Assembly: GCA_014801955.1 (NCBI GenBank)
Contig: JAAVDE010000012.1
Coordinates: 168,889 to 232,888, forward strand
Origin: Bacteroides sp.
GTDB lineage: Bacteria > Bacteroidota > Bacteroidia > Bacteroidales > Muribaculaceae
DNA length: 64,000 bases
Direction: 5' to 3'
How positions within the stretch are numbered: position 1 is the first letter of the stretch; the number at the start of each line of letters is the position of its first letter. Of the stretch, positions 34,097-41,826 are shown piece after piece. The translations under genes and the position numbers were made by a program. The notes beneath the pieces were generated by a model. It did no database searches, was not told the DNA's origin, and was given only the letters and a program-made list of their open reading frames with translations.

Positions 34097-35239
34097 ATGA
34101 AATTCATCACTCTGCTGCTGTTGGCCTCCGCTGCCAACACCCTGTCCGCCCGGGGCATCGACGATTGCGTCGATGCCCTGGCTAACATGCCGGGCTATCG
34201 CGCTTCGGCAACCTACTCGGTTACTCTCCCTCAGGCTCAGGACGATATTGTCTACACCGTTGACCTGGCCCAGGACCCGGCGGAGGCCGACAGCTATCTG
34301 CTGCAATGGTCTGTTATGTCGCCCTCAGGGCCCGTCAGCGGCTTCACGGCCTGGTTCGACGGCAATTTCTATAACTTCCGCAACCATCGCCTGCAGGAGC
34401 GCCACGACGACCGCGACCCGGAAACTCCGGCCGGCACACGCGCGCCGCAAAACGCCGCGCAGTTCGCCTCGCTGCTCCCCACGCGCATTGCCCAATGGCT
34501 CCGCGAGGTGCAAAACGAGCCGAACACCGCCGCCACTCTCAGCGAGCAGGGCAACGAGCTGACTCTCACCCTTGTTCGCCAACCCGCCGACGAAATCGAA
34601 TCGGAAATCACCTGGACCTTCGAGCTCCCGTCGATGCGCCCGCTGAAATTCTATGCCGACTATAACCCCGGCTCCATTTCGGGCCAGCAGGTCAACGCAG
34701 TGTATGCCTACGGCGATTCGCTCGCCCCGCTCCCCGCCGGGCTTAACGAGGCTTATCTGCGCGGGCTCTTCCCCGACGCCTTCGAAAAGTATCGCGAAAG
34801 CCAGTTTGCCGTCGAAAACATGCGCGGACTGCCTCTGCCCGCCTTTTCGCTACCGAAACTCGGCGGCGGCCGACTGGCCAGGCAGGCTTCCGACGCGTTC
34901 AGAGCGCCCACGGCGGTCGTTTTCTTCGACCCCGCGGCAACCCTCACCCCCGAGCTGATAAAGGCGCTGCGCGGCGCCGTTGACCGCCTGCCCGTTGACG
35001 CCGAAATCATTTGGGCCTCCACCGAAAAGAACCCCGACGCCGCAGCTCAGCTGCTCGAACCGCTGCGACCGGGCGAAACCGCCCTGACAGGCGCCAACAG
35101 CCTGGCTCTGGCATGCGGCACGGCTGCACTCCCGACCATTCTCGTCTGCACCCCCAAGGGCGAAATCTCAAACATCATAACAGGCCTGAACCAAAACCTT
35201 CAGTCAGACGTTATGCAATTGCTGACAACAGCGAAATAA
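34097..35239 (+). CDS. Secreted protein with C-terminal thioredoxin-like fold, no CxxC
   Basis: 380 residues from ATG 34097 (MKFITLLLLASAANTLSARG, a signal peptide); the track start at 33905 is antisense-free but reads through rarA and is rejected. The N-terminal half (about 20-230) resembles the LolA-like outer-membrane lipoprotein sorting fold (beta-rich, DDCVDALANMPGYRASATYSVTLP, SEITWTFELPSMRPLKFYADYNPGSISGQQVNAVYAYGD). The C-terminal part (about 240-380) looks like a TlpA/AhpC-type thioredoxin fold (PLPAFSLPKLGGGRLARQAS, APTAVVFFDPAATLTPELIKAL, GTAALPTILVCTPKGEI) but has no CxxC at the active position. A periplasmic binding or structural function is possible. It follows rarA by 52 bp. 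Confidence 0.7.
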   Translation: MKFITLLLLASAANTLSARGIDDCVDALANMPGYRASATYSVTLPQAQDDIVYTVDLAQDPAEADSYLLQWSVMSPSGPVSGFTAWFDGNFYNFRNHRLQERHDDRDPETPAGTRAPQNAAQFASLLPTRIAQWLREVQNEPNTAATLSEQGNELTLTLVRQPADEIESEITWTFELPSMRPLKFYADYNPGSISGQQVNAVYAYGDSLAPLPAGLNEAYLRGLFPDAFEKYRESQFAVENMRGLPLPAFSLPKLGGGRLARQASDAFRAPTAVVFFDPAATLTPELIKALRGAVDRLPVDAEIIWASTEKNPDAAAQLLEPLRPGETALTGANSLALACGTAALPTILVCTPKGEISNIITGLNQNLQSDVMQLLTTAK

Positions 35240-35285
35240 CCACCCTTTGATTCATTAACATTACTCTACTACTCTACTATCTGTT

Positions 35286-35795
35286 ATGGAAACCGTTTAC
35301 CTCCAGGGAACTCCCTGCCACACCTATGGTACTCTGCCCGCCGTTGGCGAAAAAGCACCCTGTTTCAACCTCGTTGACTCCAACCTGAAAGACATTCGCT
35401 GCAACGACTTTTTCGGTCGCACAGTTGTTCTTAATATCTTCCCCAGCCTCGACACTGAAGTTTGCGCAGCCTCGGTTCGCCGCTTCAACAAGGAGGCCGC
35501 CGAGCTCCCCAACGTTTCGGTCGTTTGCGTCAGCATGGACCTTCCGTTTGCCGCCAAGCGCTTCTGCACCGCCGAAGGCATCAAGGACCTGACCGTGGCC
35601 TCGGCCTTCCGCTCGCCGATGTTCGGCCAGAAGTATGGACTCGAACTCGTCGACGGTCCTCTGGCCGGCCTGCTGACCCGCGCGGTCATCATCTACGACC
35701 CCGACCTGAAAATCATCTACGAAGAGCTCGTGCCCGAAATCACCAGCGAGCCCGACTATCGCGCCGCCTTGGCCGTTCTTAAACACGAAAAATAA
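35286..35795 (+). CDS. tpx: Thiol peroxidase
   Basis: 169 residues. Atypical 2-Cys peroxiredoxin: peroxidatic Cys60 in NIFPSLDTEVCAASV and resolving Cys94 in AKRFCTAEG, with FRSPMFGQKYGLELVDGPLAGLLTRAVIIYD typical of Tpx. It reduces lipid and organic hydroperoxides using thioredoxin, giving this anaerobe oxygen tolerance. An extra N-terminal Cys (TPCHTYG) is also present. It ends a plus-strand block closed by a very strong hairpin; preceding gap 46 bp. Confidence 0.96.
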   Translation: METVYLQGTPCHTYGTLPAVGEKAPCFNLVDSNLKDIRCNDFFGRTVVLNIFPSLDTEVCAASVRRFNKEAAELPNVSVVCVSMDLPFAAKRFCTAEGIKDLTVASAFRSPMFGQKYGLELVDGPLAGLLTRAVIIYDPDLKIIYEELVPEITSEPDYRAALAVLKHEK

Positions 35796-35847
35796 CGACC
35801 AACTGAGCGGCTCGCGCCAAAAAACGAAATCTCAGAGCCTCTAAAGC

Positions 35848-35902
35848 AACAAAAAACATTCGCAATGCGCTAATATGCAACGCATTGCGAATGTTTTTTG
35901 TT
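35848..35902. terminator. Long perfect bidirectional terminator after tpx
   Basis: AACAAAAAACATTCGCAATGCG (35848-35869) is perfectly complementary to CGCATTGCGAATGTTTTTTGTT (35881-35902): 22 pairs, an 11-nt loop, and T/A runs in the arms that serve either strand. It closes the tpx unit ahead of the ybeY promoter. Confidence 0.9.
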
Positions 35903-35931
35903 TATCGGCATTTTTTATCGGAAAAATTGCG

Positions 35932-35939
35932 TAACTTTG
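35932..35939 (+). promoter_or_regulatory. -7 promoter box for ybeY-mnmG
   Basis: TAACTTTG lies 45 bp before the ybeY ATG (35985). It is inside the extended ORF of the track, supporting the later start. Confidence 0.6.
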
Positions 35940-35984
35940 AAGGTCGTAAAATGGGGCAATCCGCCCATAAATATATTTATTTAC

Positions 35985-36413
35985 ATGATTATCAGATGGT
36001 TAACTGAAAACATAGAGTTCCCCGACGTTATCTCCAAGGAGATTGTTGAGCCCTGGCTGGCAAAAGTTGCCGAAGCCCACGGCAAAATTCCGGGAACGCT
36101 GACCTACATCCTGACCGACGATGAAGGAATCCTTCGGGTGAACCGCAAATTCCTCGACCACGATTACTTCACCGACATCATTACCTTCGACTACTCCAAG
36201 CGCGGAATGGTCAGCGGCGACATCTACATTTCGCTCGAAACCGTTGCGACCAATGCCGAGCAGTTCGGCCAGAATCCGATTCGCGAGCTGCACCGCGTTT
36301 TGGCCCACGGCCTGCTCCACCTCTGCGGAATCAACGACAAAGGTCCCGGCGAACGCGAAATAATGGAGCAACACGAAGACCGGGCTCTTGAACTACTCTA
36401 CGAAATGCTATGA
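35985..36413 (+). CDS. ybeY: Endoribonuclease YbeY (rRNA maturation)
   Basis: 142 residues from ATG 35985 (MIIRWLTENIEFPDV); the track start at 35898 lies within the tpx terminator and upstream of the promoter. Motifs: ILTDDEGILRVNRKFLDHDYFTDIITFDYS, VSGDIYISLETV, and the zinc site RVLAHGLLHLCGINDKGPGEREIMEQHED. The first two His of HGxLHLxG are present; the third ligand of the usual GYDH is not at its normal place (GINDK), a variation I recall in Bacteroidetes YbeY. It processes the 16S rRNA 3' end and takes part in ribosome quality control. The stop overlaps mnmG by 4 nt (ATGA). Confidence 0.93.
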   Translation: MIIRWLTENIEFPDVISKEIVEPWLAKVAEAHGKIPGTLTYILTDDEGILRVNRKFLDHDYFTDIITFDYSKRGMVSGDIYISLETVATNAEQFGQNPIRELHRVLAHGLLHLCGINDKGPGEREIMEQHEDRALELLYEML

Positions 36414-38263
36414 TATTCGACTTCGACGTTATTGTTGTCGGCGCAGGCCATGCCGGCTGCGAGGCCGCGCGCTCGGCGGCTCTTTGCGGCTGCCGCACGC
36501 TGCTGATAACGATGGATCTCAACAAAATCGCGCAAATGAGCTGCAATCCCGCTGTCGGCGGCATTGCCAAAGGCCAGATTGTTCGCGAAATCGACGCCCT
36601 GGGCGGCGCAATGGGCCTGGTAACCGACGCCTCGTCGCTGCAGTTCCGAATGCTCAACCGCTCGAAAGGCCCCGCAATGTGGAGCCCGCGCGCGCAGGCC
36701 GACCGCATGGCGTTCAGCGCCGCATGGCGCCGCGAGCTGGAAATGACGCCCAACCTGTTCATGTGGCAGGACTCCGCGACGGGGCTCATCGTTGAAAAAG
36801 GCGCCGTTTGCGGCGTCAGGACGGCCTGGGGCGTGAATTTCACCGCAAAAGCCGTTGTTCTGACCAACGGAACGTTTCTCAACGGCCTGATGCACGTTGG
36901 CCGCACGCAGATTCGCGGCGGACGAGTGTCGGAACCCCACTCCACCGGCCTGACCGAACAGCTCGTCAGCCTCGGCTTCGAGGCCGACCGCATGAAAACC
37001 GGCACGCCCGTGCGTCTTGATTCGCGAACGATCGACTTCACGCTCTGCGAGCGCCAGGACGGCGACGAAACCGACGATAAATTCTCCTTCCTCCCCGAAA
37101 GCCGCCGGATTCTGCGCCAGCTCCCCTGCTGGGCAACCAAAACCAACGCAGAAACCCACGAGGTTCTGCGCCGCGGACTGCCCGATTCGCCGCTCTACAA
37201 CGGCCAGATCCAAAGCATCGGCCCGCGCTACTGCCCCAGCATCGAGACCAAAATCGTTACTTTCGCCGACAAAGACGAACACCACCTCTTCCTCGAGCCG
37301 GAAGGCGAGAACTCAACGGAGTATTATCTCAACGGCTTCTCGTCGTCGCTTCCGTTCGACATTCAGATGCGCGCGCTGCAAACCATTCCGGCGCTGCGCA
37401 ACGTTCAGATTCTACGCCCCGGCTACGCGATTGAATATGACTTCTTCCCCCCGACCCAGCTCTTCCACTCGCTGGAAACCCGCCTTATCCGAAACCTCTT
37501 TTTCGCCGGCCAAATCAACGGCACGACCGGCTACGAAGAAGCGGCCGGCCAGGGGCTGATTGCGGGCATCAACGCAGCCGCGGCGGTTAAAGGAACCGAG
37601 CCGCTAATTCTCGGACGCGACCGCGCCTACATCGGCGTGCTCATCGACGACCTGGTAACGAAAGGGGTCGACGAACCCTACCGCATGTTCACCTCGCGCG
37701 CCGAATATCGCATTCTGCTGCGCCAGGACGACGCCGACAGCCGCCTGACCCCGCTCGGCCACTCCGTTGGCCTCGCCTCCGACCGCCGGCTCGATATTTT
37801 GCGCAACAAAGAGCGCCTCATCGACGACCTCACCGGCGAGCTGCGCTCAACGTCGCTGCGCCCCGAAGCGGTCAATCCCCTGCTCGGCGAAATCGGTTCC
37901 GCACCCGCCCGCCAGTCGACCAAAGCCGCCGACATTCTACTTCGTCCTGGCATGACCCTCGAACTGATGAGCCGCATCCTGCCCGGCATTCTCAACTTCC
38001 CCGACGACGTTCGCCAGGCAGTTGAAATCCGCCTCAAATATGCCGGCTACATCGACCGCGAGCGCCAGCTGGCCGAGCGAATGACCCGCATTGACCACAT
38101 CACCCTGGGCGACAAACTCGACTACTCGAAAATCGCCGCACTCTCGACCGAGGCCCGCCAGAAGCTCGCCTCAATCCGCCCCGCAACGGTTGGCCACGCC
38201 AGCCGAATCCCCGGCGTTTCGCCCGCCGACATCAACGTGTTGCTGCTGATGCTCGGTAAATAA
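36410..38263 (+). CDS. mnmG: tRNA uridine-5-carboxymethylaminomethyl modification enzyme MnmG
   Basis: 617 residues. The N-terminal FAD site is FDVIVVGAGHAGCEAARSAAL, followed by TMDLNKIAQMSCNPAVGGIAKGQIVREIDALGG, RSKGPAMWSPRAQADR, the GRTQIRGGRVSE segment with TGTPVRLD, GQINGTTGYEEAAGQG, and the C-terminal GVSPADINVLLLMLGK. With MnmE it places the cmnm5 group on wobble uridine 34. In many bacteria the gene (gidA) lies close to the replication origin, and here a consensus parS site starts 1 bp after its stop codon. Coupled to ybeY by a 4-nt overlap. Confidence 0.97.
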   Translation: MIFDFDVIVVGAGHAGCEAARSAALCGCRTLLITMDLNKIAQMSCNPAVGGIAKGQIVREIDALGGAMGLVTDASSLQFRMLNRSKGPAMWSPRAQADRMAFSAAWRRELEMTPNLFMWQDSATGLIVEKGAVCGVRTAWGVNFTAKAVVLTNGTFLNGLMHVGRTQIRGGRVSEPHSTGLTEQLVSLGFEADRMKTGTPVRLDSRTIDFTLCERQDGDETDDKFSFLPESRRILRQLPCWATKTNAETHEVLRRGLPDSPLYNGQIQSIGPRYCPSIETKIVTFADKDEHHLFLEPEGENSTEYYLNGFSSSLPFDIQMRALQTIPALRNVQILRPGYAIEYDFFPPTQLFHSLETRLIRNLFFAGQINGTTGYEEAAGQGLIAGINAAAAVKGTEPLILGRDRAYIGVLIDDLVTKGVDEPYRMFTSRAEYRILLRQDDADSRLTPLGHSVGLASDRRLDILRNKERLIDDLTGELRSTSLRPEAVNPLLGEIGSAPARQSTKAADILLRPGMTLELMSRILPGILNFPDDVRQAVEIRLKYAGYIDRERQLAERMTRIDHITLGDKLDYSKIAALSTEARQKLASIRPATVGHASRIPGVSPADINVLLLMLGK

Positions 38264-38264
38264 T

Positions 38265-38280
38265 TGTTTCACGTGAAACA
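38265..38280. other. parS chromosome-partition site (ParB-binding centromere)
   Basis: TGTTTCACGTGAAACA is a perfect 16-bp palindrome identical to the widely conserved bacterial parS consensus (TGTTNCACGTGAAACA). It sits in the short gap between mnmG and apt. ParB loads here, spreads and recruits SMC; parS clusters are normally origin-proximal. ParA/ParB are not encoded in this window. Confidence 0.9.
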
Positions 38281-38328
38281 TATGCAACTTTCGAAAATTC
38301 AAATTATTAACTTATAACTTTTCACATC

Positions 38329-38847
38329 ATGGAATACATTAAACGACACATCCGCGACGTTCAAGACTTCCCGACAAAGGGAGTACTCTTCAAAGACCTC
38401 ACAACGGCATTCAAAGACCCCCGCGCGCTCCACATCATCGGCTGGGACCTCGGCCAGCTCTATCGCGACAAGGGCGTAACCAAGGTTGTCGGCATCGAAA
38501 GCCGCGGCTTCATCGGCGGCTCGATTCTGGCCTTTGAACTCGGCGCAGGCTTCGTGCCCTGCCGCAAACCGGGCAAACTCCCCGCCGACACCCTCAAGGC
38601 TACCTACGACAAGGAATATGGCACCGACACCATCGAGGTTCACGCCGACGCAATCACCCCCGACGACATTGTTGTTATCCACGACGACGTGCTCGCCACC
38701 GGTGGCACCATGGCCGCAGCCTATAACCTCATCAAGTCGATGAACCCGAAAAAAATCTATATCAACTTCATCATCGAGCTAACCGCGCTCAACGGCCGCG
38801 ACCGCCTGCCCGCCGACGCCGAAGTAACCTCGCTGATTACCTATTAA
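38329..38847 (+). CDS. apt: Adenine phosphoribosyltransferase
   Basis: 172 residues. Type I PRTase motifs: N-terminal IRDVQDFPTKGVLFKDLTTAFKDP, GIESRGFIGGSILAFELGAGFVPCRKPGKLP, and the PRPP-binding loop VVIHDDVLATGGTMAAAYNLI. It salvages adenine to AMP. A weak box TAACTTTTC (38315-38323) lies 5 bp before the ATG, one mismatch from the -7 consensus, so its own promoter is uncertain. It follows the parS site; uvrC comes 17 bp later. Confidence 0.96.
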   Translation: MEYIKRHIRDVQDFPTKGVLFKDLTTAFKDPRALHIIGWDLGQLYRDKGVTKVVGIESRGFIGGSILAFELGAGFVPCRKPGKLPADTLKATYDKEYGTDTIEVHADAITPDDIVVIHDDVLATGGTMAAAYNLIKSMNPKKIYINFIIELTALNGRDRLPADAEVTSLITY

Positions 38848-38864
38848 TCCCCCACTCTCTCCCA

Positions 38865-40706
38865 TTGCCTAAACACCAGAAATCTGCCGAGCTTCACGAA
38901 AAAATCGCCCTGATGCCGTCAACCCCCGGCGTCTACACATACTACGACGCCGAGGGAACGGTTATCTACGTTGGTAAGGCCATTAACCTCAAACGCCGCG
39001 TAAGCTCCTATTTCAACCGAACCCACGACCGCGTGCGCACGAACCTGCTGGTTCGCGCAATCGCGGACGTAAGCTATATCGTGGTACCGACCGAGCAGGA
39101 CGCGCTCAACCTCGAGAACTCGATGATCAAGGAGTACAAGCCCCGCTATAATGTGCTCCTCAAAGACGACAAATCCTACCCGTGGATCGTCGTGACCAAC
39201 GAGTATTTCCCGCGCGTGTTCATGACCCGAAACCGGCTCAAGGACGGCTCAAAGTATTTCGGACCCTACACCGACCAGGCGTCGGCCAAGGCGGTTCTGA
39301 ATCTAATCCACGAGCTCTACCCGATTCGCAACTGCCGCCACGCGATAACGCCCGACTACCTGAGGCGCGGAAAGGGACGCCTGTGCCTGGAGTACCACAT
39401 GAAAAAGTGTGGCGGCTGCTGCGTGGGGCTCGTTGACCACGAAGCCTACATGCGCGACATCGAACAGGTGCGCCAGATTCTGCGCGGCGACACCGCCTCG
39501 CTGCTCGCCCATCTGCGCGGCGAAATGGAGCGCCTGGCCGCCGACCTGAAGTTCGAGGAGGCCCACGAACTGAAAAAGAAATATGACCTGATTGAGCGCT
39601 ATCAGGCCAAATCTGTGATTATCAGCCAGGTGCTGGACCAGATAGACGTGTTCGGAGTGTCGGATGACGGCGGCAAAGACGTGTATATCAACTACATGCA
39701 CGTTCGCCGGGGCGCGGTTGTCCGCTCCCTGACGCTCCACTATACCCGCTCGCTCGACGAAGAGCTCCCTGCCCTGCTCTCGCTGGCCATCAACGAGATT
39801 CAACAGGAGTTCGGCACCGAGTTCGACGAAATCATCGTTGCCTCGATGCCTGAAACCGAGCTGCCCGGAGTTACGTTCACCATTCCTCAGCGCGGCGACC
39901 GCGCCAAGCTCCTCGAGGTTAGCCGACGCAACGCCGAGCAGGCGCGCAACGACGCTCAGGCACGCGCCGAAAAGCTCAATCCCGAGCAGCGAACAATGCG
40001 CGTCCTGACCCGCATGAAGGAAGACTTCAGGCTGCCGGAGCTGCCGCGCCATATCGAGTGTTTCGACAACTCGAACATCCAGGGCACGAATCCGGTGGCA
40101 TCGTGCGTAGTGTTTCGCAACGCCAAGCCCGCCAAAAAAGACTATCGCCACTTCTGCATCGAAACGGTCGAGGGGCCGGACGACTTTGCCTCGATGCGCG
40201 AAATCATTACGCGCCGCTACACACGCCTGCTGCGCGAGTCGCCCGAGGACCTTCCGCAGCTAATCGTTGTTGACGGCGGCAAGGGGCAGCTCTCGGCAGC
40301 CGTTGAAGCGCTCGACTCCATCGGTCTGCGCGGCGTAATCCCGATCGTCGGCATCGCAAAAAGACTCGAGGAAATCTACTTCCCCGGCGACTCGATTCCG
40401 CTCTATATCGACAAGAACTCGGAATCGCTGCGAGTGGTCCAGCATCTGCGCGACGAAGCCCACCGGTTCGGCATCACGTTCCACCGCGACCGTCGCTCCA
40501 AAAGCCAGACTACCAGCGCCTTAGACTCAGTCCAAGGCATAGGCCCGAAAACTAAAGAACTGCTGCTCAAGAAGTTCCGCTCAGTTACCCGCATCAAAGC
40601 GGCAACGCTGCCCCAGCTAACCGAGCTTATCGGCCCGGCGAAAGCCTCAACCCTATTTAACGCACTCCACAACACCCCCGAGAATCATGAACCCAAACAA
40701 TCATGA
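38865..40706 (+). CDS. uvrC: Excinuclease ABC subunit C
   Basis: 613 residues with a TTG start (MPKHQKSAELHEKIALMPSTPGVY); the next ATG would remove 16 residues that match the usual UvrC N-terminus. Domains: GIY-YIG nuclease (PGVYTYYDAEGTVIYVGKAINLKRRVSSYF), a cysteine cluster CLEYHMKKCGGCCVG, the UVR/UvrB-binding motif (EMERLAADLKFEEAHELKKKYD), the RNase H-like nuclease (IECFDNSNIQGTNPVASCVVF, IVVDGGKGQLSAAVEAL), and the C-terminal double HhH (VQGIGPKTKELLLKKF). It makes both incisions in nucleotide excision repair. It overlaps ribD by 20 bp. Confidence 0.96.
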   Translation: MPKHQKSAELHEKIALMPSTPGVYTYYDAEGTVIYVGKAINLKRRVSSYFNRTHDRVRTNLLVRAIADVSYIVVPTEQDALNLENSMIKEYKPRYNVLLKDDKSYPWIVVTNEYFPRVFMTRNRLKDGSKYFGPYTDQASAKAVLNLIHELYPIRNCRHAITPDYLRRGKGRLCLEYHMKKCGGCCVGLVDHEAYMRDIEQVRQILRGDTASLLAHLRGEMERLAADLKFEEAHELKKKYDLIERYQAKSVIISQVLDQIDVFGVSDDGGKDVYINYMHVRRGAVVRSLTLHYTRSLDEELPALLSLAINEIQQEFGTEFDEIIVASMPETELPGVTFTIPQRGDRAKLLEVSRRNAEQARNDAQARAEKLNPEQRTMRVLTRMKEDFRLPELPRHIECFDNSNIQGTNPVASCVVFRNAKPAKKDYRHFCIETVEGPDDFASMREIITRRYTRLLRESPEDLPQLIVVDGGKGQLSAAVEALDSIGLRGVIPIVGIAKRLEEIYFPGDSIPLYIDKNSESLRVVQHLRDEAHRFGITFHRDRRSKSQTTSALDSVQGIGPKTKELLLKKFRSVTRIKAATLPQLTELIGPAKASTLFNALHNTPENHEPKQS

Positions 40707-41577
40707 AGCCTACATGAGGCGCTGCCTCGAGCTGGCCGCGATGGGCGAAATCGGCGCCCATCCGAATCCGATGGTCGGCGCGGTCATAGTTGACCGCAAT
40801 GGCCGGATTCTGGGCGAAGGCTACCACGAACGCTGCGGCCGGGCCCACGCCGAGGTCAACGCCGTTGCCGACGCCGACCGACGCGGCGAAGACATAACCG
40901 ACGCCACCATCTACGTCAGCCTCGAGCCCTGCTCACACTGGGGCAAGACACCCCCCTGCGCAAAACTCATAATCGACCGCCGGATTCCGAGGGTAGTTGT
41001 GGGCACCATAGATCCGTTCGCAAAAGTTCAGGGGCGCGGAATCGCCATGCTCCGCGAGGCAGGAATTGAGGTAACGGTGCTGAGCGGCGAAATCGCCGAA
41101 GAATGCCGCCGGTTGAACCGCCGCTTCTTCACGGCCCACACTCTGGGTCGTCCGTTCGTTGCCCTGAAATGGGCCCAGACCGCCGACGGCTACGTTGACC
41201 GCCTGCGCACCGACCCCTCTACCCCACCCCACCGCATATCGTCTGCCGCAAGTCAGATGGCCGTTCACCGCTACCGGTCAACGTTCGATGGCATCGCCGT
41301 CGGCTCCAACACGGCGCGCCTCGACCGTCCGCGCCTCGATGCGCGCCACTGGCCCGAAGGCCGTCCTCCCCGCCGCGTGGAGTTCCACCGAGGCGACCTG
41401 GCCGCGCAGCTGCGCAGCCTCTACGAATCGGGCGTCACCTCCCTGCTGGTCGAAGGCGGCCCAACGCTCCAGCGCGCCTTTTTGGCTGCCAACCTCGTTG
41501 ACGAAATGCGCATCGAGCGATCAGCCGAAACCCTCGGCGAACCCGGCGTCGTCGCCCCCCTGCCACCCGAAATCTAA
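40687..41577 (+). CDS. ribD: Bifunctional riboflavin deaminase-reductase RibD
   Basis: 296 residues, shorter than the 310-370 typical. The N-terminal deaminase has the zinc motifs HAEVNAV and PCSHWGKTPPCAKLII, plus GAHPNPMVGAVIVDR. The reductase half has FVALKWAQTADGYVDR, RYRSTFDGIAVGSNTARLDRPRLDARHW and LLVEGGPTLQRAFLAANLVDEM, but the C-terminal end is brief. It carries out the second and third steps of riboflavin synthesis, upstream of ribH (12 kb). It overlaps uvrC by 20 bp and ends the apt-uvrC-ribD unit. Confidence 0.92.
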   Translation: MNPNNHEAYMRRCLELAAMGEIGAHPNPMVGAVIVDRNGRILGEGYHERCGRAHAEVNAVADADRRGEDITDATIYVSLEPCSHWGKTPPCAKLIIDRRIPRVVVGTIDPFAKVQGRGIAMLREAGIEVTVLSGEIAEECRRLNRRFFTAHTLGRPFVALKWAQTADGYVDRLRTDPSTPPHRISSAASQMAVHRYRSTFDGIAVGSNTARLDRPRLDARHWPEGRPPRRVEFHRGDLAAQLRSLYESGVTSLLVEGGPTLQRAFLAANLVDEMRIERSAETLGEPGVVAPLPPEI

Positions 41578-41694
41578 AAAAATTTGCATCCGCCGTGAAC
41601 CATCCGACCCCGGTCGGCGTTCATAAAGCAAAGAGAAGGCATTTCAGGCTTTCATAAAAGGTCACCAAAAACAACTCAGATAACCTTCTCCATC

Positions 41695-41732
41695 GACCCG
41701 ACCGCCCCCCGGCGGCCCGGGTCTCTTGGTTT
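41695..41732 (+). terminator. Hairpin after ribD
   Basis: GACCC/GGGTC (41695-41699, 41719-41723) plus an inner CCGCC/GGCGG (41702-41706, 41711-41715), followed by TCTTGGTTTTA. Probable terminator; the 117 bp between the ribD stop and this hairpin show no gene. Confidence 0.55.
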
Positions 41733-41791
41733 TATACACACTAATTTGGTTAAAAATTTGAAAATTAGTGTGGAAATTGGTCGAATATTGC

Positions 41792-41800
41792 TAAATTTGC
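41792..41800 (+). promoter_or_regulatory. -7 promoter box for the DUF6242-like lipoprotein
   Basis: TAAATTTGC ends 26 bp before ATG 41827 and lies within the track's extended ORF. Confidence 0.6.
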
Positions 41801-41826
41801 ACGTTGATAATTATAACTTTTCAAGA

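Noticed and set aside
38265-38280. CACGTG palindrome as a transcription-factor operator for apt
   Set aside because: The full 16-bp match to parS is far more specific than a hexamer operator.
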